Shown here: one piece after another, positions 43,959 to 50,077 of the stretch
Layout of the letters: every line of letters starts with the position of its first letter
Numbering within the stretch: position 1 is the stretch's first letter
DNA from: Porticoccus sp963925605
GTDB taxonomy: Bacteria; Pseudomonadota; Gammaproteobacteria; Pseudomonadales; Porticoccaceae
DNA length: 50,077 bases
Reading direction: 5' to 3'
Assembly (NCBI GenBank): GCA_963925605.1
Contig: CAWURY010000020.1
Span: 1-50,077 of the forward strand
The notes under the pieces: model-generated
Database searches by the model: none
What the model saw: the letters and a program-made list of their open reading frames with translations, nothing else
Told to the model about the DNA's origin: nothing
Position numbers and translations under genes: made by a program

Positions 43959-44820
43959 TCGCCGCACTAATCTGTGCGGCTACTTCTGCAGCAAAATCTA
44001 CTTCAATCTTTTCAATTCCCTCACCGACTTCAAATCGACAAAAAGAGAGAACCTCCGCGCCGGCATCTTCTACCAACTTATGTATTGTAATTTCTGGATT
44101 TTTTACAAAAGGTTGGCTGATAAGACTGGATTCTGATAAAAACTTATTGATACGACCAACAATCATTTTTCCAATTATTTCTTCTGACTTACCGCTTTCT
44201 CTAGCCTGTGCAATAAAAATTTCTTTCTCTTTTTCCACCAAAGAATTAGGCACATCTTCTGGCTTTACTACTTGAGGATTGACTGCAGCAATGTGCATGG
44301 CAACATCTTTAGCGACAGTAGTATCGGTACCTGTTAGTCCTACTAAAACACCTATGCGATTGTTGCTGTGTATATAAGCCCCAATAACTGGTGCCTGCAT
44401 TGTCTCAATTCGTCGGATACTTATATTTTCACCTATCTTCTGAACCAGACCCTGACGAGAATCTTCCATGCTTGCAATAAATTCGTCAAAATGAAACTGT
44501 TTTTCATTAAAAGCTTTGTCAAGACAGGCCTCGACAAACTCTACAAACCCTTCATCGCGAGCCGCAAAATCTGTCTCAGTATTGACTTCAATCATCACAC
44601 CATAAGTGCTATCTTGAGACAATTTCATAGCAACAACACCATCAGCAGCTATGCGGCCTGCCTTCTTAGCAGCTTTCATGCCGCTAGATTTACGAAGATC
44701 ATCAATTGCTTTATCGATGTCTCCTTCGGACTCTACCAAAGCTCTTTTACACTCCATCATCCCAAGACCGGTGCGGTCACGAAGATCTTTTATCATAGAT
44801 GCAGAAAATGCTGCCATCAT
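43954..44820 (-). CDS. tsf: Elongation factor Ts
   Basis: Nucleotide exchange factor for EF-Tu. The 288-residue protein has the N-terminal UBA-like domain and exchange motif (IKDLRDRTGLGMMECKRAL), the conserved EVNTETDFAARDEGF, and the two core subdomains through HKLVEDAGAEVLSFCRFEVGEG. Two adjacent ATGs are possible (44820 and 44817); the AGGGG ribosome binding site fits the second slightly better. Flanked by hairpins on both sides: one between rpsB and tsf, one over its stop codon. Confidence 0.98.
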   Translation of the reverse strand: MMAAFSASMIKDLRDRTGLGMMECKRALVESEGDIDKAIDDLRKSSGMKAAKKAGRIAADGVVAMKLSQDSTYGVMIEVNTETDFAARDEGFVEFVEACLDKAFNEKQFHFDEFIASMEDSRQGLVQKIGENISIRRIETMQAPVIGAYIHSNNRIGVLVGLTGTDTTVAKDVAMHIAAVNPQVVKPEDVPNSLVEKEKEIFIAQARESGKSEEIIGKMIVGRINKFLSESSLISQPFVKNPEITIHKLVEDAGAEVLSFCRFEVGEGIEKIEVDFAAEVAAQISAAK

Positions 44821-44854
44821 CTTACCCCTGCTTTAACTTTAATCATTTAAATTC

Positions 44855-44877
44855 AAAAAAGGGGGCAGAGCCCCCTT
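44855..44877 (-). terminator. Terminator/attenuator between rpsB and tsf
   Basis: On the minus strand, an 8-bp GC-rich stem (AAGGGGGC, arms 44877-44870 and 44866-44859, loop TCT) is followed by six T residues. It is a classic intrinsic terminator placed between co-transcribed genes, so it likely sets the ratio of S2 to EF-Ts mRNA rather than fully separating them. Confidence 0.75.
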
Positions 44878-44904
44878 AATATTTATCTAAGCAAGCTGAA
44901 TCCA

Positions 44905-45741
44905 TTACTCCGTGGCTTGCGTTTCTACTTGAACGACCTCTGATTTTATTGTGGTAGATTCATCCTTAGCCTCAATATTGACTGCATCAACAGGCTGATC
45001 TTTGGTCTTTGCAGTGGCATCTGCTTCAACAAAATCATCTTTAACTACAACAAGATTTGCATCAGCTTTTCCTTCCAAGATTGAATCAGCAACAGCAGAG
45101 CAAAATAATTTAATTGCGCGAATTGCGTCATCATTGCCAGGAATTACATAATCAATTCCATCAGGATTGCTATTTGTGTCAACAATACCAATAACAGGAA
45201 TTCCAAGCTTGTTAGCCTCCTGTATTGCAATACGCTCATAGTCAACATCTACCACAAATAATACATCCGGAAGGCCTCCCATGTCCTTAATGCCGCCGAT
45301 AGAATTGTTAAGCTTTTCCATTAATCGAGTTCTCATCAAAGCTTCTTTTTTTGTCAGCCTATCAAAAGTTCCGTCTAGACTCTGGGCTTCAAGCTCTCGA
45401 AAACGCTTAATAGAGGCGCGAATCGTTTTATAATTAGTCAGCATTCCCCCTAACCAGCGATGACTAACAAAAGGCATTCCTGCTCGGTGAGCCTGTTCAG
45501 CTATGGTTTTTTGTGCAGCTCGCTTGGTGCCAACAAACAAAACTTTATTATTATTAGCGCCCATCTTGCGAACCATTTCCAGCACTTCGTTAAAAGCTGG
45601 AACAGTGTAATCTAAATTCAAAATATGGATTTTATTGCGAGCTCCAAAAATAAATTTGTCCATTTTTGGATTCCAGTAGCGAGTCTGATGTCCAAAATGG
45701 ACCCCAGCCTGCAACATATCTTTCATGCTTACAGCTGTCAT
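44905..45741 (-). CDS. rpsB: 30S ribosomal protein S2
   Basis: Small-subunit protein needed late in 30S assembly, and the binding platform for S1. The 278-residue protein has MKDMLQAGVHFGHQTRYWNPKM, FVGTKRAAQKTI, FVSHRWLGGMLTN, DVDYERIAIQEANKLGIPV and GIDYVIPGNDDAIRAI. It is about 37 residues longer than E. coli S2 because of an acidic, low-complexity C-terminal tail (about 237-278). The ATG has a strong AAGGA. It is the first gene of the long minus-strand block and diverges from map. Confidence 0.98.
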   Translation of the reverse strand: MTAVSMKDMLQAGVHFGHQTRYWNPKMDKFIFGARNKIHILNLDYTVPAFNEVLEMVRKMGANNNKVLFVGTKRAAQKTIAEQAHRAGMPFVSHRWLGGMLTNYKTIRASIKRFRELEAQSLDGTFDRLTKKEALMRTRLMEKLNNSIGGIKDMGGLPDVLFVVDVDYERIAIQEANKLGIPVIGIVDTNSNPDGIDYVIPGNDDAIRAIKLFCSAVADSILEGKADANLVVVKDDFVEADATAKTKDQPVDAVNIEAKDESTTIKSEVVQVETQATE

Positions 45742-45761
45742 AATTTTTTCCTTAAATTAGG

Positions 45762-45790
45762 GTTAAACTTACATACACCCCACAAGTCAA
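45762..45790 (-). promoter_or_regulatory. Candidate rpsB promoter
   Basis: On the minus strand, TTGACT (45790-45785) and TTTAAC (45767-45762) are 17 bases apart, matching the consensus at five and four of six positions. The start would be near 45755, giving a leader of only about 14 bases with the AAGGA site at its very 5' end. A further promoter upstream is possible. Confidence 0.45.
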
Positions 45791-46078
45791 CCTGCCACAA
45801 AGCAAGCACCCAGACAAGCGTGTCGATATATGTGCGTCATTTAGTGTCTATTTTCATTTAAAACTAATTTCACTTTAGTGTTAGCAATAGCTCCAAACCA
45901 AAGCGATGCGCTTTATACCATAATTAAGGAAATTTGTGAACGAAAAAGGGTAAATAATAAATATTATGGCTAGTATGCATGTATTATAAAAAATATTAGC
46001 TAAGCCAAAATGAAAGCAAATAATCTTTAAATCTATAATTGGATTGCTCAGGACATTCAATTGGAAGCTACAATCCTA

Positions 46079-46084
46079 TATAAT
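46079..46084 (+). promoter_or_regulatory. Candidate map-glnD promoter (-10 box)
   Basis: A perfect TATAAT on the plus strand about 50 bases before the map ATG. The best -35 at 17 bases, TTCAAT (46056-46061), is weak. An overlapping pair TTGGAA (46061-46066) and TATACA (46084-46089) at 17 bases is an alternative. Confidence 0.35.
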
Positions 46085-46133
46085 ATACAGAAATTTTCTT
46101 CAGAAAAAATCATTTTTAATACGGGAAAAATTT

Positions 46134-46904
46134 ATGCCTGTCCATATAAAAAATTCTGATGAGCTTGAAAAAATGCGCGTTGCCGGAAAACTTGCCGCAG
46201 AAGTTTTAGAGTTAATCGAGCCTTACGTTATAGCCGGCGTATCAACTGAAGAGTTAAATCAAGTTTGTCATAATCATATTGTAGATGTTCAGAAAGCTAT
46301 TCCTGCACCTTTGAATTATAGAGGTTTTCCTAAGTCTATATGCTCATCAATTAATCACGTTGTTTGCCACGGTATACCTTCAAAAAATAAGCGTTTAAAA
46401 AATGGTGACATTATAAATCTAGATATTACTGTTATCAAAGATGGGTATTTTGGAGATACAAGCAAGATGTTTTTTGTAGGCGCCCCTACCAGTCATGCCG
46501 AGCGACTAGTCAATATCTGTCAAGAAAGTCTTTATAGGGCCATAGAAATAGTAAAACCGGGCGTTTGTCTTGGAGACATCGGTCATGTCATTCAACAGCA
46601 TGCTGAAAGCAATTACTATAGCGTCGTAAGAGACTATTGTGGACACGGCATAGGTACAGAGTTTCATGAGGACCCCCAAGTGCTTCATTTTGGACGGCCT
46701 GGCACAGGTTATGAACTACAAGAGGGTATGACGTTCACGATAGAACCTATGCTTAATGCCGGCAGGCATCACACTAAGCTGAAAAAAGATGGCTGGACAG
46801 TAGAGACTGCAGACGGTCGACTATCCGCCCAGTGGGAACACACTCTCGCTGTTACTGCTAGCGGAGTTGAGGTTCTAACAGCCCGCAGCGAAGAAAATTT
46901 TTGA
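46134..46904 (+). CDS. map: Type I methionine aminopeptidase
   Basis: Removes the N-terminal methionine from nascent proteins; two-metal enzyme. The ATG at 46134 gives 256 residues (MPVHIKNSDELEKMRVAG). Metal ligands are seen as the two Asp in LDITVIKDGYFGDTSKMF, the His in YCGHGIGTEFHEDP, the Glu in FTIEPMLN and the Glu in QWEHTLAV. It diverges from rpsB, and its TGA overlaps the glnD ATG by one base (TGATG), so the two are coupled. Confidence 0.98.
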   Translation: MPVHIKNSDELEKMRVAGKLAAEVLELIEPYVIAGVSTEELNQVCHNHIVDVQKAIPAPLNYRGFPKSICSSINHVVCHGIPSKNKRLKNGDIINLDITVIKDGYFGDTSKMFFVGAPTSHAERLVNICQESLYRAIEIVKPGVCLGDIGHVIQQHAESNYYSVVRDYCGHGIGTEFHEDPQVLHFGRPGTGYELQEGMTFTIEPMLNAGRHHTKLKKDGWTVETADGRLSAQWEHTLAVTASGVEVLTARSEENF

Positions 46905-49642
46905 TGACAAAACCAATTAAAATCTTCAAAAAATATTCACTTCCTTTCAACGAAGAGCAATTTTGTAGCGATTTATCAAAAAAAAATCATATCCAGGTAT
47001 TCAAAAACGCTATTAGCGCAGCTAATGAAAATCTTGACTCCAGATTTTATCAGGGAGAGGCAATCTCAGTTTTAATTGCAGAAAAAACCTTCTTTATTGA
47101 CCTAATTCTTCAGCATGCATGGCATAAATTTGACTGGGATAAACAAATATCGCTTGTAGCCGTAGGTGGCTATGGACGTGGCGAGCTTCATCCTCAATCA
47201 GATGTTGATCTAATGCTTTTAATTCGCTCTGGTAACCCAAGCCGTTACCGAGAAGACATAGAAAGTTTTCTGGCATTTTTATGGGATATTCAACTAAAGA
47301 TCAGTCAGAGTGTTCGCTCAATATCGGACTGCATTCAAGCCGCAAAAAATGATATTACTATAGCAACCAATCTGATGGAAACGAGAACAATATGCGGTGA
47401 AGAAGGGCTTAGGCGGCTCATGGTAAAAAAGACAGGGGCTTCAAGGATATGGCCTCTCAAAATTTGGCCGTCAAATAAATTCTTTCAGGCTAAGCTACTG
47501 GAGCAAAATGAGCGTCACAAAAAACATGGCAATACTGAGTACAACTTAGAGCCGAATATCAAAGAAGCTCCTGGGGGGCTGAGGGATATTCAAATGATCA
47601 ACTGGGTTGCCAAACGTCACTTCAATGTTGACTCTCTAGAAGAATTAATTGGCGATGATTTCATTACCTCGGAAGAATATCTTCGACTTAAGCGCAATGA
47701 GGCTTTTCTCTGGAAAGTGCGTTACTGCTTACACTTAATAGCAGGAAGGCCAGAAGAGCGTCTGCTATTTGATCATCAACGTAAAATTGCAAAAATTTTT
47801 AACTATAAGGATGGCGAAAAACGACTGGGTGTCGAGCAGTTTATGCAACATTACTACCAAGTAGTGTTGTCTATTCGCGAATTAAATGACGTTCTTCTTC
47901 AATATCTTGATGAAGTAATTATTCGCAAAGATAAAGCCAGAGAAAAATATGCACTAAATGAGCGCTTTATCGTAAGAAATCGACACATTGAAACTACCAG
48001 CGATTATATTTTTGCCAAGCACCCATCAGCACTTCTTGAAATTTTCTGCCTGCTAGGTGAAAACAAAAATATTCTAGGTATTCGTGCTGCCACAATTCGC
48101 GAAATTCGCCAGTATCGAAAATTAATCGATCAATCATTCCGTGACTCATCAGACAATAAAGCACTATTTTTACGTTTATTGCGATCGCCTCATCGTATGA
48201 CCACTCAGCTTCAGCGCATGACCAGATATGGTTTACTGGGAAGATATTTGCCTGAATTTGGAGAGATTATTGGACAAACGCAACATGATCTCTTTCACCA
48301 ATATCCTGTAGATGCCCACACGCTTCAGCTGATTAAGAACATGCGTACTTTTGACAAGCCGGAGGTAGCTCACAATTTCCCAATGACAGCATATGTATAC
48401 AAACAACTACCAAAACCTGAATTAGCATTTATTGCTGGGCTCTATCATGATATGGGTAAAGGTCGAGGGGGTGATCATTCTATTTTAGGCGCAGTGGATG
48501 CTGCTAATTTTTGTAAACGCCATGGTCTTTCAGAAGAAGAAGTGAAACTAGTTTCATGGCTGGTAGAAAACCACCTATTGATGTCTAGCACATCTCAGCG
48601 ATCTGATATTTCTGACCCAGATGTTATTCATAAATTTGCTAAAATAATTGGCACTCAGGTTCGATTAAACTATCTGCTTGTATTGACCGTGGCTGACATC
48701 ATTGCCACCAACCCAGGACTATGGAATAGCTGGAAAGCATCTCTTATGCGCCAACTATACACTGAAACAAAAAAAGCCTTAAATCGAGGGCTTGAAAATC
48801 CAGCAAGCCGAGAAAGTTGGGTGCTAAACACCAAGACAACCGCCATAAAAGAGGCAGCTAAACATGGTGTCGATAGTACACTTGTCAAAAAAATATGGGG
48901 CGATCTTGATGATGAGTTTTTTCTTAAAGAGAGCGCGGACGATATTGCCAGATATACCGTGGCGATCTCAAAGAAAAAAGATGTAGCACACCCAGTCATC
49001 CTGATACAGGACAAAGGAGTAGAGGCTCCTGTTGCTACACAGCTATTCATACACACCAACGGCCTGTATAACGTATTTCCTATAACTGCAGCCACGCTTG
49101 ATAAACTGCAGTTAAGAATTCTGGATGCCAGCTTGCATAGAAGCACAAAAGAGAGCACTTTTGATATTTTTTATGTCCTGAATGAATCAGGTAAGCCATT
49201 TGGGGGGCAGCATAAAGTCATCGCACAGATTGAGGCGGCGCTAACCAAAGCATTTCAAGATACCAGCCAACCTGTTGTGGGCGTACAACGAAGAATTCCA
49301 TCGACTCTTAAAAAATTCAGCATGGCAACCATTGTAAACATCAGTAATGACATAGGTAAAATGAACACAATACTTGAGGTCATTACACCAGATAGACCGG
49401 GCCTTCTAATGCATTTAGGTCAAATTTTTATGAAATTCAATTTGCGGCTACTTAGCGCAAAAATTTCAACTCTAGGAGAACGAGTTGAAGATGTTTTTCA
49501 TTTGGTAGACATTTATTATCAGCCCTTGAGTGATCCTCTTTTATGCACCCAGATACAAGAGACTATTTGCTATGAACTTGATGCTCGAGTAATGAAGCAA
49601 ATAGAAGGTGGGCCACTTCAAAAAATGAATCTTTGGGAATAA
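46904..49642 (+). CDS. glnD: Bifunctional PII uridylyltransferase / uridylyl-removing enzyme GlnD
   Basis: Nitrogen sensor that uridylylates PII when glutamine is low and removes UMP when it is high. From the ATG at 46904 the product is 912 residues. The nucleotidyltransferase site is GGYGRGELHPQSDVDLMLL near 88-106, followed by APGGLRDIQMI near 225. The HD domain (uridylyl removal) has FHQYPVDAHTLQLI and AGLYHDMGKGRGGDHS near 465-525. Two C-terminal ACT domains sense glutamine (about 710-790 and 820-900, the latter starting ILEVITPDRPGLL). A TTG one codon upstream is in frame but the ATG is favoured. Confidence 0.98.
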   Translation: MTKPIKIFKKYSLPFNEEQFCSDLSKKNHIQVFKNAISAANENLDSRFYQGEAISVLIAEKTFFIDLILQHAWHKFDWDKQISLVAVGGYGRGELHPQSDVDLMLLIRSGNPSRYREDIESFLAFLWDIQLKISQSVRSISDCIQAAKNDITIATNLMETRTICGEEGLRRLMVKKTGASRIWPLKIWPSNKFFQAKLLEQNERHKKHGNTEYNLEPNIKEAPGGLRDIQMINWVAKRHFNVDSLEELIGDDFITSEEYLRLKRNEAFLWKVRYCLHLIAGRPEERLLFDHQRKIAKIFNYKDGEKRLGVEQFMQHYYQVVLSIRELNDVLLQYLDEVIIRKDKAREKYALNERFIVRNRHIETTSDYIFAKHPSALLEIFCLLGENKNILGIRAATIREIRQYRKLIDQSFRDSSDNKALFLRLLRSPHRMTTQLQRMTRYGLLGRYLPEFGEIIGQTQHDLFHQYPVDAHTLQLIKNMRTFDKPEVAHNFPMTAYVYKQLPKPELAFIAGLYHDMGKGRGGDHSILGAVDAANFCKRHGLSEEEVKLVSWLVENHLLMSSTSQRSDISDPDVIHKFAKIIGTQVRLNYLLVLTVADIIATNPGLWNSWKASLMRQLYTETKKALNRGLENPASRESWVLNTKTTAIKEAAKHGVDSTLVKKIWGDLDDEFFLKESADDIARYTVAISKKKDVAHPVILIQDKGVEAPVATQLFIHTNGLYNVFPITAATLDKLQLRILDASLHRSTKESTFDIFYVLNESGKPFGGQHKVIAQIEAALTKAFQDTSQPVVGVQRRIPSTLKKFSMATIVNISNDIGKMNTILEVITPDRPGLLMHLGQIFMKFNLRLLSAKISTLGERVEDVFHLVDIYYQPLSDPLLCTQIQETICYELDARVMKQIEGGPLQKMNLWE

Positions 49643-49681
49643 AAAATTCAATAAAAAAACTAAGAGTGATAAAAACTACTA

Positions 49682-49703
49682 GGCTATTTTGGAAAAATCA
49701 GCC
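49682..49703 (+). other. Stem-loop in the glnD-dapC gap
   Basis: GGCTATTTT and AAAATCAGCC can pair over 9 bp with one bulged C and a 3-base loop. No T-run follows, so it is not a normal terminator. It lies 30 bases before dapC; a processing or regulatory role is only possible. Confidence 0.3.
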
Positions 49704-49732
49704 ACCAACCATCAATTTACGATACAACAACA

Positions 49733-50077
49733 ATGAATAGAGACCTTGATAAACTTCACCAGTATCCTTTTGAGCGGCTTTCATCACTGCTTTCTGAGAT
49801 TGTGCCGCCAAAAGAATTGGCTCATATATCCTTGTCAGTCGGAGAACCAAAACACTCGCCACCCAGCTTTGTTGAAGAAACAATTGCAGCCTCAATGCAT
49901 AAATTATCAATGTATCCAAGTACAAAAGGAGCTCTGGAGTTCAGGCAAGTAATTTCAGATTGGTTAAAAAATCGATTTATATTAAAAGACATAGATGCAA
50001 ACACACAGGTATTGCCAGCAAATGGAACCCGAGAGGCTCTTTTTGCCTTTGCTCAAGCCACTATTGATAGAGAAAAT
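49733..50077 (+). CDS. dapC: Succinyldiaminopimelate aminotransferase DapC, N-terminal part (3' end outside window)
   Basis: PLP-dependent fold-type I aminotransferase of the lysine/diaminopimelate pathway. The frame is open from the ATG at 49733 to the right edge (115 codons). The translation begins MNRDLDKLHQYPFERLSSLL and contains ISLSVGEPKHSPPSFVEE, YPSTKGALEFRQVISDWL and VLPANGTREALFAFAQ, which match the DapC gene that follows glnD in Pseudomonas. The PLP lysine lies beyond the window. No good ribosome binding site is visible before the ATG. Confidence 0.9.
   Translation, partial: MNRDLDKLHQYPFERLSSLLSEIVPPKELAHISLSVGEPKHSPPSFVEETIAASMHKLSMYPSTKGALEFRQVISDWLKNRFILKDIDANTQVLPANGTREALFAFAQATIDREN

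Larger units (their letters stand above)
45742..46133. other. 392-base rpsB-map divergent regulatory region
   Basis: The longest gene-free stretch in the window. It holds the rpsB promoter candidate (45762-45790) and the map promoter candidate (46079-46084). The part between, about 45840-46030, is very AT-rich with only short imperfect palindromes (for example CACTTTAGTG at 45871-45880). Frames on the plus strand upstream of the map ATG are open to 46044 but do not look conserved. No tRNA or small gene is recognised. Confidence 0.5.

Noticed and set aside
44368..44850. 160-codon open frame antisense to tsf
   Set aside because: Covers the conserved N-terminal half of EF-Ts on the opposite strand; Ser/Leu/His-rich low-information translation with no family resemblance.
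45742..46133. Possible tRNA or small RNA in the longest intergenic region
   Set aside because: No cloverleaf, no T-loop GTTCRA sequence, and no stable GC stem; only AT-rich sequence and promoter-like boxes.
48670..49158. 162-codon open frame antisense to glnD
   Set aside because: Lies wholly inside glnD, whose motifs are intact on the other strand; no ribosome binding site, no recognisable domain, composition of a shadow frame.
49698..49925. 75-codon minus-strand frame at the right edge
   Set aside because: Overlaps the start of dapC, which is clearly supported by its protein sequence on the plus strand.
1..50077. Mobile elements, CRISPR arrays, defence or secondary-metabolite islands
   Set aside because: No transposase, integrase, direct-repeat arrays, terminal inverted repeats or unfamiliar multi-gene cassette; every gene is a standard chromosomal family in conserved order.

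Overview
This window is a dense, AT-leaning (roughly 40% GC by eye) stretch of core chromosome from a Gram-negative gammaproteobacterium. It has an outer membrane (lipid A, BamA/BamB, Skp, RseP) and the ISC iron-sulfur system. Gene order matches the Pseudomonas/Cellvibrio side of the class: rpsB-tsf-pyrH-frr-uppS-cdsA-dxr-rseP-bamA-skp-lpxD-fabZ-lpxA-lpxB-rnhB-dnaE-accA-tilS-pyrG-kdsA-eno-ftsB-ispD-ispF-truD, with map-glnD-dapC leaving divergently. I cannot name a genus. I found no mobile element, CRISPR array, tRNA, rRNA, prophage or defence gene, and no unknown protein system. I count 49 protein genes, two of them cut by the window edges; all belong to recognisable families.

Layout. Bases 1-490: the 3' end of argS (+). 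Bases 510-14558, all on the minus strand: der, bamB, yfgM, hisS, ispG, rlmN, ndk, then the isc operon (iscR-iscS-iscU-iscA-hscB-hscA-fdx-iscX, transcribed from about 13724 downwards), with trmJ upstream of iscR. Bases 14825-15625: suhB (+). Bases 15630-45741, all minus strand: one long colinear block from rpsB down to nlpD. Bases 46134-50077 (+): map, glnD and the start of dapC.

How the genes work together. Four MEP-pathway enzymes (dxr, ispD, ispF, ispG) feed UppS, whose lipid carrier is probably recycled by the DUF368 protein. LpxA, LpxD, LpxB and KdsA make lipid A and Kdo precursors; FabZ, AccA and CdsA make fatty acids and phospholipid; BamA, BamB, Skp, YfgM and RseP assemble and police the envelope. 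ArgS, HisS, TilS, TruD, TrmJ, RlmN, Der, S2, EF-Ts, RRF and Map serve translation. IspG and RlmN are themselves Fe-S enzymes next to the isc operon.

What stands out is mostly regulatory or concerns genome organisation. Two abutting IscR type-1-like sites overlap a near-consensus iscR promoter. A perfect 13-bp hairpin lies inside the first codons of rlmN. A perfect 44-bp palindrome covers the tsf stop codon. Further intrinsic-terminator-like hairpins sit between co-directional genes (rpsB/tsf, kdsA/eno, bamB/der). There is a synteny junction at suhB/nlpD where rpoS is missing, surE is missing between truD and pcm, and rodZ and pilF are missing between ispG and ndk, which fits a reduced or streamlined genome. 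suhB has an in-frame upstream start with a better ribosome binding site than the conserved one.
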